64,000 nucleotides of DNA from Cellulomonas sp. KH9 (GCF_900114185.1 NZ_FOSE01000005.1:248001-312000); one strand, 5' to 3'; shown: positions 36,551-45,513, counted from the stretch's first letter. The notes: generated by a model from the sequence alone, not told the origin. Program-made: numbers and translations.

Positions 36551-39232
36551 ATGAGGATGACTCGAACAGGCCCAGCAGGGCACCGACGGACCGCAGCCGT
36601 GGTCGCGGGCGCCGCACTCGTGATGGGAGGTGCGGCGGTGGCACCAGCCGCAGCAGCCGACGGGGTCGCACCGGACCCGTGGGTGTCGGTGACCCCCGAG
36701 GGGTACTACCGGTTCACCGCACCGCAGGCCGTGGTGCAGGAGCTCGTCGGGGGCACGCCGCAGACCGTCGAGCTGCAGGGCAACATCGGCCCCGCGGGCA
36801 CCTGGTCCGACCTGGCGATGGACCCCAGCGGGACGGACTACCCGACGCAGGTCGGGATCCTCGACCCCGGCCTGTACTACTACCAGTACACGGCGACGTT
36901 CCCGGACCGCACCAAGACGTCGTTCCGCAACCCGGACACCCCCGTGGCGATCGAGTCCAAGCCGACCTGGAACACGTTCTTCGTGCCCGGCCCGTCGGTG
37001 CAGTGGATGGCCGACGTCCCGAACGGCGGCGAGGTCACGGAGCTGACGTGGGACAGCCCCGTCTCCGGTGACGAGCGCACGTCGCTGGTCTGGACGCCGC
37101 CCGGGTACGACGCCGAGCGCGAGGAGGCGTACCCGGTGCTCCACCTGCTGGCCGACTCGGGCCAGTCCGCGGACGAGTGGACCGAGCTGGGGCGCGCGCG
37201 GCAGGTGCTCGACAACCTCGCCGCCGAGGGCGACCTGACGCCGATGGTCGTCGTGATGTCGCAGCTCGGCGGCTCGGACCCGGGCACCGACCTGCTCGAC
37301 GGGGTCGCCGCGGCCACCCGCGACGCGTACCACGTGTCGCAGGAGGACCAGGCGCTGGCCGGCATCGGCGCCGGCGCGCAGCAGGCCCTGACCGTGCTGC
37401 GCACCGACCCGGGTGTGTTCCGCGAGGTCGCGTCCTTCTCGGGGCGTCTGACCGGCTCGATCAGCGCCACGACGGCACGGGAGATCAACGAGGGCACCGA
37501 CCGGCTGCGCGTCTACGTCGGCAACGTGCTCGACCCCGCCTACAACCCGACGCACGACCTGCTGCGGGCGCTGGAGCGCGCGGGGGTCGAGCACGAGTTC
37601 GACGGTGTCGACCCCGACACCGGCGGCACCTGGGACACGTGGCGCGAGGGTCTGCGGGACTTCGCGTCGCGCGTCTTCACCGACGCCGGCCACGGCCCGC
37701 GCGAGGGGCACGGCCCGCTCGACGAGCGCTACACGGCGCCCGCCACCGGGTCGGTCACCACGCCCCACGTGGACGAGGACGGCATCGTCACGTTCGAGAC
37801 GGGCACGCAGTTCACGGACGCGAAGGACGTCACCGTCTGGGCCAACTGGGCCCCGAACGGTGCGTGGTTCCGCGTGCCGATGACGAAGGTCGGGGACCGC
37901 TGGCGGCTGCAGATGGGCCCGCTCGACGGGTTCTACTACTACCGGTACGTCGTCGACGGGGTGGACGTGAAGGACCCCGAGGACACGGTCAACACCCTCA
38001 CCGGCGTCAGCCCGCTGTTCGTGCCGGGCGAGACGGACCGGCTGCTGGGCGACCTGCCCGAGGAGGACCGCGGCGACCTGAACCTCCTGACGTACCAGAG
38101 CGCGGTCGCCGGTGAGGAGCGCCAGGCGTACGTCTGGACCCCGAAGGGCTACGACCCGAACCGCGCCGAGCCCTACCCCGTGCTGTACCTCAACCACGGC
38201 GGCGGGCAGAACTACGGCGACTGGGTCGAGGTGGGCCGCGCGCCGCAGATCCTCGACCACTACATCAAGGACGGCGCGATCGTCCCGATGGTGGTCGTCA
38301 TGGGGAACGGCAACTCGCCGGACTTCCCGGCCGAGCTCATGGAGAACCTCGCACCCGCCGCGCGGGCCGAGTACAACATCGCGGACGACGCGGCCGGCCA
38401 GGCCATCGCCGGCCTCTCGATGGGCGCCATGAACACGCTCAACACGTGGCTGACCCGCCCGGGCCAGTTCGGGTGGATGGGTGCGTTCTCCGGCGGCCTG
38501 TTCTTCAACACCCCGCAGTTCGACCCCGCCGCCGTCAACGCCGAGACCCGGCTGGCGCGGATCTACACCGGTGACAAGACCGACTTCACGTACCAGGCGA
38601 CGATGGACCTCCTGAACCTGCTGGAGACCAACGGCATCGAGCACGAGTTCGCCGGTGTCACGCAGGGCCCGCACGGGTTCGACGTGTGGTCGAAGAACCT
38701 GATCGACCTGCTGCCGCGCCTGTTCCGCGACCCGGCCACCACCGAGGGCGTCGAGCTGAAGGCCGTCGTGCCGGAGAACCAGGACGGCGTCCTGGCCCTG
38801 TCGGTCGCGGCCGACAGCGTCACGCTCGACGGGCCGCAGAACACCGGCACCGCGCTGCGGTTCCGGGGCCAGCTGCCCGCGGTGACGGTCGCCGACTCCC
38901 GCTCCGTCTCGCAGGCGGGGGTCACGGGGTGGGCGGTCACCGGCCAGGCGTACTCGTTCGACTCCGGCTCGCGTCTGCTGGACGCGAAGCACCTGGGCTG
39001 GACGCCACGTGTCGAGACCCCGCGTGCGGGGATCGTCGCCGGTGACGCCCGCGCCACCGCGCTCGGCGGCGGCGAGGGACTCGTCGTCCCGGGGCGTCTG
39101 GCGTCGGCCACGCCGGAGGGCCGTCTCGGCACGACGACGCTGGGCGCGGACCTCGTGCTCGACGTCCCGGTCGACACGGCGCCCGGCGAGTACACGGGCA
39201 CGCTCAGCCTGTCGCTGTTCCCCGTCGACTGA
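36551..39232 (+). CDS. secreted two-domain esterase with one dead and one intact catalytic domain and a WxL-like C-terminal domain
   Basis: 893 residues: signal peptide (1 to about 37), E-set/CBM48-like module (about 38-135), esterase-D-like domain 1 (about 150-385), second E-set module (about 395-500), esterase-D-like domain 2 (about 510-730), and a 150-residue beta-rich tail. Domain 2 has HGGG, GLSMG with S623 and GPHGFDVW with H708. In domain 1 these read ADSG, GIGAG (Gly273 at the Ser position) and GGTWDTW, so it cannot be a serine esterase. The tail (LPAVTVADSR, LGWTP, LASATPEG, then TAPGEYTGTLSLSL) resembles WxL-type surface domains. AGGAGAGG precedes the ATG. Confidence 0.85.
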   Translation: MRMTRTGPAGHRRTAAVVAGAALVMGGAAVAPAAAADGVAPDPWVSVTPEGYYRFTAPQAVVQELVGGTPQTVELQGNIGPAGTWSDLAMDPSGTDYPTQVGILDPGLYYYQYTATFPDRTKTSFRNPDTPVAIESKPTWNTFFVPGPSVQWMADVPNGGEVTELTWDSPVSGDERTSLVWTPPGYDAEREEAYPVLHLLADSGQSADEWTELGRARQVLDNLAAEGDLTPMVVVMSQLGGSDPGTDLLDGVAAATRDAYHVSQEDQALAGIGAGAQQALTVLRTDPGVFREVASFSGRLTGSISATTAREINEGTDRLRVYVGNVLDPAYNPTHDLLRALERAGVEHEFDGVDPDTGGTWDTWREGLRDFASRVFTDAGHGPREGHGPLDERYTAPATGSVTTPHVDEDGIVTFETGTQFTDAKDVTVWANWAPNGAWFRVPMTKVGDRWRLQMGPLDGFYYYRYVVDGVDVKDPEDTVNTLTGVSPLFVPGETDRLLGDLPEEDRGDLNLLTYQSAVAGEERQAYVWTPKGYDPNRAEPYPVLYLNHGGGQNYGDWVEVGRAPQILDHYIKDGAIVPMVVVMGNGNSPDFPAELMENLAPAARAEYNIADDAAGQAIAGLSMGAMNTLNTWLTRPGQFGWMGAFSGGLFFNTPQFDPAAVNAETRLARIYTGDKTDFTYQATMDLLNLLETNGIEHEFAGVTQGPHGFDVWSKNLIDLLPRLFRDPATTEGVELKAVVPENQDGVLALSVAADSVTLDGPQNTGTALRFRGQLPAVTVADSRSVSQAGVTGWAVTGQAYSFDSGSRLLDAKHLGWTPRVETPRAGIVAGDARATALGGGEGLVVPGRLASATPEGRLGTTTLGADLVLDVPVDTAPGEYTGTLSLSLFPVD

Positions 39233-39248
39233 CCGACGGACCGACCGA

Positions 39249-39285
39249 CCGACGCGCGGCGGGGGACCTCCCCGCCGCGCGTCGG
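39249..39285. terminator. 16-bp hairpin between esterase and DUF916 genes
   Basis: GACGCGCGGCGGGG (39251-39264) pairs perfectly with CCCCGCCGCGCGTC (39270-39283) over a 5-nt loop, extended by two C-G pairs. It follows a run of GACC/GACCGAC tetranucleotide-like repeats at 39231-39253. It may attenuate, rather than end, transcription into the DUF916 gene 16 bp further on. Confidence 0.6.
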
Positions 39286-39300
39286 CCCGAGGAGACACCC

Positions 39301-40437
39301 ATGCACCGCACGCACCCGGCCGACCTCCCCCGCCCCTCCCGGCCCGCCGGCGCCGCCGTGCTGCTCGCCGTGCTGGTCGCCGCGCTGCTCGCGCCGGCGT
39401 GGCCGGCCGCGGCCGCGACCACCCAGATCGCCCCGACGACCGCGCAGCCCGACAACACCGTGACGTGGACGGTCCAGCCGGCGACCGCCGACGGCCCCGA
39501 CGACCGCATCTCGCTGCGGCACGTCCTGGACCCCGGCGCGTCGGTCGCCGAGCACGTCACGGTCACGAACCTCGGCGAGACACCCGCGACGTTCGCCGTC
39601 TACGCCGGGGACGGCGTGCTGTCCGACGCCGGCTACTTCGACCTGCCGCCGACCGGGACACCGCCCCGCGACGGCGGGTCGTGGGTCACGCTCGGCGCCG
39701 TCGAGGGCGCGCAGCCCCAGGACGACGGCACGCTCCTCGTCGCGCTCGACGCCGGCGCGGCGGTGACCGTGCCCCTGACGATCTCCGTGCCCGCCGACGC
39801 CCGACCCGGTGACCACCCGGCCGGCGTCGTGGCCGAGCTCGTCGCCGGCGACTCGCTGCGGCTCGCGGCGCGCAACGGCGTGCGGCTGCACCTGCGCGTC
39901 ACGGGGGACATCGAGGCAGCGCTGACCCCCACCGACGTCACGACGCGCTGGGAGCCGTCGTGGAACCCCTTCGCCCCCGGCACGGTCCACGTGCGCTACC
40001 GGGTCGAGAACACCGGTGACGTGCGCCTCGCCGCCCGCGCCGTGACCACGCTGGCCGGCCCGTTCGGCGTGGCCGCGGCGGAGGACCGCACCGAGGTGCG
40101 CGAGGTGCTGCCCGCGCAGCAGGTGCTCGTCGAGGCCGCTGTCCCGGTGTGGCCGGTGGTGCGCGTCACCGGGCACGTCGACACCCGCCCGTGGGTGGTG
40201 GGCGACGACGTCGTCGACGCGGCGCTGCGCACCGGGTCCGCGCAGGTCACGGTGTGGACGGTGCCGTGGACGAAGCTCGCGCTGCTCGTGCTCGTCGTCG
40301 GGGGCGTGCTGCTGGTCCGGTGGCGGCGGGGACGGACCGCGCGGCAGGTGCAGGCCCGCGTCGACGCGGCGCTGGCGGCGGCCGGGGTCGCGCGTGAGCC
40401 CGCGCCGACGACGGGCGACACGGCCCCCGCGCGGTGA
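39301..40437 (+). CDS. DUF916-like (WxL-partner) cell-surface protein
   Basis: 378 residues: signal peptide (1 to about 40), an Ig-like domain with FAVYAGDGVLSDAGYFDLPP and PGDHPAGVVAEL typical of DUF916 (the WxL protein peptidoglycan-binding domain), a second beta domain (about 215-310), then one membrane helix (about residues 321-338) and a basic cytoplasmic tail. This is the usual layout of the membrane partner of WxL proteins. GGAG lies 7 nt before the ATG. It directly follows the esterase with the WxL-like tail, suggesting that it docks that protein at the surface. Confidence 0.8.
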   Translation: MHRTHPADLPRPSRPAGAAVLLAVLVAALLAPAWPAAAATTQIAPTTAQPDNTVTWTVQPATADGPDDRISLRHVLDPGASVAEHVTVTNLGETPATFAVYAGDGVLSDAGYFDLPPTGTPPRDGGSWVTLGAVEGAQPQDDGTLLVALDAGAAVTVPLTISVPADARPGDHPAGVVAELVAGDSLRLAARNGVRLHLRVTGDIEAALTPTDVTTRWEPSWNPFAPGTVHVRYRVENTGDVRLAARAVTTLAGPFGVAAAEDRTEVREVLPAQQVLVEAAVPVWPVVRVTGHVDTRPWVVGDDVVDAALRTGSAQVTVWTVPWTKLALLVLVVGGVLLVRWRRGRTARQVQARVDAALAAAGVAREPAPTTGDTAPAR

Positions 40438-40479
40438 CCCGCCGGGACGTCCCGGGGTCCGGCCCCGCGGAGGACCTGC

Positions 40480-40785
40480 TCAGGCCTCCGGGAAGACCGT
40501 CGCCATGAAGATCGCGAACGCGATGCCCACGGCCGGCAGCAGGAGACCGAAGCGCCACCACAGGTGCACGTCCGTGCGGCCCTCGGGGTCCAGCGCACGG
40601 CCCTCCTGCGGGGAGATCGGCTGCTGCGCCCACCCGGCCTCCGTGGCGGTCGCGAGCAGGTAGCCCGCGGGCCACGAGAAGCGGAACAGCCAGAACAGGT
40701 GGAAGTGGCCCCAGACGCGCACGAGGGCACGCCCGGGCTCGAGCTCAGCAGTCTTGGAGCGACGGCCCCAGCCGAAGAAGATCAC
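40480..40785 (-). CDS. small membrane protein, unknown function
   Basis: 101 residues. A conserved-looking N-terminus (VIFFGWGRRSKTAEL) is followed by an aromatic stretch (GHFHLFWLFRFSWPAGYLLA) and a C-terminal membrane helix (about residues 77-97). Two membrane segments are likely. The GTG at 40785 is preferred because FFGWGRRS-type proteins start there; the frame is open to 40839. A weak AGGA lies 6 nt upstream. No function known. Confidence 0.65.
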   Translation of the reverse strand: MIFFGWGRRSKTAELEPGRALVRVWGHFHLFWLFRFSWPAGYLLATATEAGWAQQPISPQEGRALDPEGRTDVHLWWRFGLLLPAVGIAFAIFMATVFPEA

Positions 40786-40912
40786 GTGGCGTCCTGGTCG
40801 GGTCGGTGACGGGTCGCCCGAAGCGTAGGTGCCGGTCATGTCCGTTTGCGGCCGGATCCCCCGTTCGGCGGCGGGTGAGATCGGCGGGCGCGGGATCCCG
40901 CCGCGCGCCGCG

Positions 40913-42004
40913 TCACAGCAGGCCGGTGACCGCCTGCATGCCCAGGCTGGTCAGCGCCACGGCCAGCGACAACGCACCACCCAGCGCGAGCGGGCGCCAG
41001 CCGGCCCGACGCAGCGCGTCGACGGGGGTCAGCAGCCCGACGCCCGCGAGCGCCACCGCTGTCAGGGCGTGGGCGCCGGTGTCGGCGCCCTCTTCCCACG
41101 CGGCCGGGAACCAGCCCAGCGTGGTCACCGCGGACGCCACCAGGAACAGGACGAGGAACGGCGGGACGAGGCGCGTCCAGGGGGTCCCGCCGCCCGTCGC
41201 GTCCGCCGACGCGCGGTCCCGGCGGCCCTGCCGCACGGCCAGCGCGAACGTCACCGGCACGATCGCCAGCGTGCGGGTGAGCTTGACGACGACGGCCGTC
41301 TCGAGCGCGAGCGCCCCGTAGGCCGTGGCCGCCGCGACGACCGACGACGTGTCGTTGACGGCCGTGCCCACCCACGTCCCGAACCCCTCCTGCGACAGGC
41401 CCATCGCCTCGCCCAGCAGCGGGAACGTGATCGCCCCGAGCACGTTGAACGTGAAGATCGTCGCCATGGCCGTCGCGATGGTGGTCTGCGACGCCCGGAT
41501 CACCGCGCTGGTCGCCGCGATCGCCGACGCCCCGCAGATGCCCGTGCCGACGCCGATGAGGGTGCGGGTGTCGGAGTCCAGACCGAGGCGGCGCCCGAGC
41601 AGCGCGGCCACCAGCAGGACCACCGTCAGCGTCACCAGCATCACCGGCAGCGCGTCACCGCCCGTCTCCGCGACCTGGCCGAGGGACAGCCCGAACCCGA
41701 GCAGCACGACCGCCGCCTGCAGCGCGAGGGTGGAGCAGGTGCGGGCGCCGGGTTCCAGGGCGCGCGCCCACGCGACCGGGCCGCGGGACAGCACCTCGCG
41801 CAGCGCCACCCCCATCGCCAGGGCGAGCACGGCGCCGCCCAGCAGCGGCACCGACGCCCCCAGGGCGGCCCCCGCCGCACCGAGCCCCAGCGCCACGGCG
41901 ACGCCCGGCGCACGCTCGCGCCACGGTGCGACGGACCCGCCGCGGGGGGTGGGCTCGCGGCCGGGCGCGGGACGGTCGGCTTCCGGCACCTCTCCAGCGT
42001 CCAC
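40913..42004 (-). CDS. YeiH-family putative sulfate exporter
   Basis: 363 residues with about ten membrane helices. Family signatures are GVGTGICGASAIAATSAVIRA and GTWVGTAVNDTSSVVAAA. YeiH/PF03601 proteins are proposed anion (sulfate or sulfonate-derived) exporters; the substrate is not proven. The start is uncertain: the frame is open to an ATG at 42076 that would overlap the divergent reductase start codon, so the GTG at 42004 is taken. It is a single gene divergent from the aldo/keto reductase. Confidence 0.85.
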   Translation of the reverse strand: MDAGEVPEADRPAPGREPTPRGGSVAPWRERAPGVAVALGLGAAGAALGASVPLLGGAVLALAMGVALREVLSRGPVAWARALEPGARTCSTLALQAAVVLLGFGLSLGQVAETGGDALPVMLVTLTVVLLVAALLGRRLGLDSDTRTLIGVGTGICGASAIAATSAVIRASQTTIATAMATIFTFNVLGAITFPLLGEAMGLSQEGFGTWVGTAVNDTSSVVAAATAYGALALETAVVVKLTRTLAIVPVTFALAVRQGRRDRASADATGGGTPWTRLVPPFLVLFLVASAVTTLGWFPAAWEEGADTGAHALTAVALAGVGLLTPVDALRRAGWRPLALGGALSLAVALTSLGMQAVTGLL

Positions 42005-42074
42005 CCGCCGTCGCCCCACCGCCGCATCGGGCGCGGCGCGGGCGCGCACGCTGCGGAGGTGCTGGGATAGGGCC

Positions 42075-43085
42075 ATGGAATTCCGCTACCTCGGCAGCTC
42101 GGGGCTCAAGATCTCCGAGATCACGTACGGCAACTGGCTCACCCACGGCTCGCAGGTGGAGAACGAGACCGCGACGCAGTGCGTCCGCGCCGCTCTCGAC
42201 GCGGGCATCTCGACGTTCGACACCGCCGACGTCTACGCGAACACGAAGGCCGAGAGCGTCCTCGGCGAGGCGCTCAAGGGCGAGCGGCGCGAGTCGCTCG
42301 AGATCTTCACGAAGGTCTACTGGCCGACCGGCCCGGGCGGCAAGAACGACGTCGGGCTGTCGCGCAAGCACGTCATGGAGTCGATCAACGGCTCGCTGCG
42401 CCGCCTGCAGACCGACTACGTCGACCTCTACCAGGCCCACCGGTACGACACGGAGACCCCGCTCGAGGAGACGATGCAGGCGTTCGCCGACATCGTGCGC
42501 CAGGGCAAGGCGCTGTACATCGGCGTCTCGGAGTGGACCGCCGACCAGATCCGCGCCGGCCACGCGCTGGCGAAGGACCTGGGCGTGCAGCTCATCTCCA
42601 GCCAGCCGCAGTACTCGATGCTGTGGCGCGTCATCGAGGACGAGGTCGTCCCGACGTCGCGCGAGCTGGGGATCTCCCAGATCGTCTGGTCGCCCGTCGC
42701 CCAGGGCGTCCTCACCGGCAAGTACAAGCCGGGTCAGCAGCCGCCCGCCGGGTCGCGCGCCACGGACGAGAAGGGCGGCGCGAACATGATCAAGCGGTTC
42801 ATGAACGACGACGTCCTCACCCGCGTGCAGGGCCTGCAGCCGGTCGCCGACGAGCTGGGCCTGTCGATGGCGCAGCTCGCCGTCGCGTGGGTGCTGCAGA
42901 ACGACAACGTCGCCGCCGCGCTCATCGGCGCGTCGCGTCCCGAGCAGGTCACCGAGAACGTCAAGGCCGCCGGCGTGACGATCCCGGCCGAGCTGATGGC
43001 CCGCATCGACGAGGTCCTCGGCGACGTCGTGGAGCGCGACCCGGGCAAGACGGCGGAGACGTCCCCGCAGAAGCGACCCGCCTGA
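42075..43085 (+). CDS. aldo/keto reductase (voltage-gated K+ channel beta-subunit-like)
   Basis: 336 residues of the AKR barrel. The catalytic tetrad is seen in FDTADVYANTKAE (Asp, Tyr), FTKVYW (Lys) and YQAHRYD (His). The C-terminal NADPH-binding segment GASRPEQVTENV is conserved. The whole-protein pattern (EFRYLGSSGLKISEITYGNW) resembles YghZ/Kv-beta type AKRs that reduce aldehydes such as methylglyoxal. A strong hairpin terminator lies just after it. The substrate is not predictable. Confidence 0.93.
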   Translation: MEFRYLGSSGLKISEITYGNWLTHGSQVENETATQCVRAALDAGISTFDTADVYANTKAESVLGEALKGERRESLEIFTKVYWPTGPGGKNDVGLSRKHVMESINGSLRRLQTDYVDLYQAHRYDTETPLEETMQAFADIVRQGKALYIGVSEWTADQIRAGHALAKDLGVQLISSQPQYSMLWRVIEDEVVPTSRELGISQIVWSPVAQGVLTGKYKPGQQPPAGSRATDEKGGANMIKRFMNDDVLTRVQGLQPVADELGLSMAQLAVAWVLQNDNVAAALIGASRPEQVTENVKAAGVTIPAELMARIDEVLGDVVERDPGKTAETSPQKRPA

Positions 43086-43093
43086 CGACGTGA

Positions 43094-43132
43094 CCGGACC
43101 GCTCTCCCACCCCGGGTGGGAGGGCGGTCCGG
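43094..43132. terminator. bidirectional hairpin terminator
   Basis: CCGGACCGC-TCTCCCACC (43094-43111) pairs with GGTGGGAGG-GCGGTCCGG (43115-43132) over CCG, 18 pairs including one G-T. It lies between the converging reductase and zinc-ribbon genes. Confidence 0.85.
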
Positions 43133-43145
43133 ACGCCCGGGGCCG

Positions 43146-43508
43146 TCAGAAGTCGAAGAGGTCCTCGAGCCAGGACTCGCGCTTCTTGCGCTTGCCCCGG
43201 TCGTGGCCGTAGCCACCGCGGTCGTCGTACCCGCGCGCGTAGCCGCCGCGGTCGTCGCGGTCGTACCCGCGCTCGGGCGGACGGTCGTACGAGCCGTAGT
43301 CGCGCGTGTCACCGAGGCGGGGGTCCGGCGCGGCAGCGCCCGGGACGGCCCGGGGGTCGACGCCCGGCACCGCGGGCCCGGCACGGTCGATGATCTTGTC
43401 GAGCTCACCCCGGTCCAGCCAGATGCCGCGGCACACGGGGCAGTAGTCGATCTCGACGCCCTGGCGCTCGGTCATGACGAGCTGGGCCTGGTCCACGGGG
43501 CACTGCAT
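43146..43508 (-). CDS. TFIIB-type zinc-ribbon protein with Arg/Gly/Tyr-rich tail
   Basis: 120 residues. Residues 1-42 form the zf-TFIIB fold: MQCPVDQAQL with C3, then YCPVCRGIWLDRGELDKI. The rest is a low-complexity Asp/Arg/Gly/Tyr tail (repeats such as DDRGGYARGYDDRGGYG) ending in an acidic aromatic WLEDLFDF. The tail resembles RNA-binding or phase-separating sequences, which is an inference. GGAG lies about 10 nt before the ATG. Function unknown. Confidence 0.88.
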   Translation of the reverse strand: MQCPVDQAQLVMTERQGVEIDYCPVCRGIWLDRGELDKIIDRAGPAVPGVDPRAVPGAAAPDPRLGDTRDYGSYDRPPERGYDRDDRGGYARGYDDRGGYGHDRGKRKKRESWLEDLFDF

Positions 43509-43543
43509 GGTGTGCGCTCCTTCAGGTCGGGACGAGGACGAAC

Positions 43544-44461
43544 CTACGCGAGTCCAGCGTCGGCGCCGGTGCCCCCCTGTGCCGCCGGCCCCACCCCGAG
43601 GCGCCGGGCCAGGGCCATGGCGTCGAACGGGGCGCGGACCTTCACGTCGTTGTCGAAGTAGACGTACACGTCCCGGGGACGGTCCGCGGCCGGCGGTGAC
43701 ACCCGCGGCCCGTCGGGCGGGGTCGCGCCCGTGGACCAGGCGCGGATCTTCGCGGCCCAGCGGTCCAGCGACGCGTCGTCGTAGCCCGAGACGTACAGCT
43801 CGCTCTCCCCGTGCAGCCGCACGTAGACGACGTCGCTGGTCAGGTCCTCCAGGTGCGGCCAGCGCCCGGCGGTGTCGGCCACCACGAGGCCGACGTCGTG
43901 CGCGCGCAGCAGCTCGGGGAACGCGGGGGTGACGAACGTGTCGTGCCGGACCTCCAGGACGTGCCGCAGCGGGCGGTCCTGCTCGACGGTCGTCAGCGCG
44001 CGCCCGTCGGGGACCTTGTCGTCGTGCTGCTCGGCCAGGCGCGCGGCCGCGGCGGTGGACCGCGGCAGCAGGTCGAAGAACCGGGCGAGCCGGTCGGCGT
44101 CGAAGCCGAGGTTGGGCGGCAGCTGCCACAGCACGGGACCGGTGCGGTCCTCGAGCGCCAGCACCCCCGACGCCCAGAAGTTGGCCAGCGGCACCTCGAC
44201 GCCCGCGAGCTTCTTCATGTGCGTGACGAACCGCGGGCCCTTGATCGAGAACACGCACCCGTCGGGCGTCTCGGCACGCCACGCGCGGTAGCTGTCGGGG
44301 CGCTGCAACGAGTAGAACGACCCGTTGATCTCGATCGACCCCAGCTGCCGTGACGCGTGCTCCAGCTCGCGCCGCTGCTGCAGCCCGGGCGGGTAGAACA
44401 CCCCCCGCCAGGGGGCGTACCGCCACCCCGAGATGCCGATCCGCACGTCCCCGCTGGTCAC
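43544..44461 (-). CDS. DUF72-family protein
   Basis: 305 residues of the DUF72 TIM-barrel family: IGISGWRYAPWRGVFYP at the N-terminus, EINGSFYSLQRPDSYRAW, FSIKGPRFVTH and YVRLHGESELY. The family (E. coli YecE) has no firmly established reaction; a barrel with a conserved polar pocket is known. The GTG at 44461 is chosen as it starts directly before the conserved IGISGW. It ends 35 bp before the zinc-ribbon gene start, so the two may be co-transcribed. Confidence 0.9.
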   Translation of the reverse strand: MTSGDVRIGISGWRYAPWRGVFYPPGLQQRRELEHASRQLGSIEINGSFYSLQRPDSYRAWRAETPDGCVFSIKGPRFVTHMKKLAGVEVPLANFWASGVLALEDRTGPVLWQLPPNLGFDADRLARFFDLLPRSTAAAARLAEQHDDKVPDGRALTTVEQDRPLRHVLEVRHDTFVTPAFPELLRAHDVGLVVADTAGRWPHLEDLTSDVVYVRLHGESELYVSGYDDASLDRWAAKIRAWSTGATPPDGPRVSPPAADRPRDVYVYFDNDVKVRAPFDAMALARRLGVGPAAQGGTGADAGLA

Positions 44462-44594
44462 GCCGACGACTCTAGGAGCGCGGCGCGCGGCGCACCTCCG
44501 CAGCCGTGGTGCGACGACCTGCGGGCAGTCGCCGGCTTCGGGTCCCCCAGGTCGCCGGGCTACCCTGCTGGCGTCCCGACCTGCTGGAGGAACC

Positions 44595-44957
44595 GTGCGC
44601 GACCGCGCCAAGCGCACCCGCACGACCGCCGTGGTCGTGGTGGCCGCCCTGGTCGGCAGCAGCCTGCTCGGGGCGCTCGCCGCGTTCGGCGGGGGCGGCG
44701 GCGGCGCGTCCGTGGAGATCCCCGCGCAGGGTCCGTGGACGGTGCTCGTGGCCGGTGACCTGCGCACCGTCGCGGCGTGCGCCGACGACGCGGCGGTGGT
44801 CGACGCCTACGTCAGCGCGGACGCACCGGCCGCCGGCGGCGGGATCGTCATGGCGTCCGACGCCCGCGTCGCGGACGTCGAGCGGGTCGTGCAGTGCGTG
44901 GGCAACGTCATCGACCCCGCGCTGATCAGCGTGGTGCAGACGCCGCCGTCGGCCTGA
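44595..44957 (+). CDS. small exported or membrane-anchored protein
   Basis: 120 residues. A basic N-terminus and one hydrophobic helix (TTAVVVVAALVGSSLLGALAA) precede a glycine run and a small domain with two cysteines (VAACADD and VQCVGN) that could form a disulfide outside the cell. No family recognised. The GTG is fixed by GGAGG 4 nt upstream, and TACCCT about 26 nt further up may be the -10 box. Divergent from the DUF72 gene. Confidence 0.65.
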   Translation: MRDRAKRTRTTAVVVVAALVGSSLLGALAAFGGGGGGASVEIPAQGPWTVLVAGDLRTVAACADDAAVVDAYVSADAPAAGGGIVMASDARVADVERVVQCVGNVIDPALISVVQTPPSA

Positions 44958-45018
44958 CCGGACCGGCGCCGCCACGGCCTGACGCCGCGGCCTGCGCACC
45001 ACCACCGCCGGCGGCGGG

Positions 45019-45513
45019 TCAGCCGTGCGGCGGCTGGATCACGGTCGCGTCACCCGTCGCCCCGGCGGCACGCGCGGCGGCCACGGTCGTCTCGACGTCG
45101 ACGAGCGGGCCCTCGACCAGCAGCGGCTCCCCCGCGCCGCTGCCGCCCGACCACCGCACCCCCGCCCCCGCGGGCGGCCGGAAGGCCGTGCCGGCCGGCA
45201 GGTGCACGACGGCCGCCGCGCGCACGCCCGGGTCGGCGACGCGACGGACCCGCACACCGCGGACCTGCGGGAGCCGCTCGACGGTGCGGGCCAGCAGACG
45301 CGCGCGACGCTCGCCGGCGCGGAAGGTCACGACCACCAGGCCCGCGTCGTCGTGGACGTCGCCGGTGGCCAGGGAGTCGACGTTGACGCCACGGGTGGAG
45401 AAGACGCCCGCGAGCGCGGAGATCGCGCCCGTGCGGTGCTCGGTGCGGACCCAGCCCACCCACCGGGTGTCGTCGTCGCCCGCGAGGCCGGCGGGGGCGG
45501 CGGTGTCGGTCAT
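45019..45513 (-). CDS. ACT-domain regulatory protein
   Basis: 164 residues. Residues 18-90 match an ACT domain of the IlvN/acetolactate-synthase-regulator type (VRTEHRTGAISALAGVFSTRGVNVDSLATG). The C-terminal half is less conserved. The ATG overlaps the stop of the dehydrogenase-like gene by 4 bp, so they are coupled. ACT domains bind amino acids and tune a partner enzyme; no acetolactate synthase is nearby. A regulatory subunit for the preceding dehydrogenase is a reasonable guess only. Confidence 0.75.
   Translation of the reverse strand: MTDTAAPAGLAGDDDTRWVGWVRTEHRTGAISALAGVFSTRGVNVDSLATGDVHDDAGLVVVTFRAGERRARLLARTVERLPQVRGVRVRRVADPGVRAAAVVHLPAGTAFRPPAGAGVRWSGGSGAGEPLLVEGPLVDVETTVAAARAAGATGDATVIQPPHG

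Noticed and set aside
42005-42076. Upstream ATG start for the YeiH-family gene
   Set aside because: It would overlap the divergent aldo/keto reductase start codon and has no ribosome site; the extra residues are low complexity.
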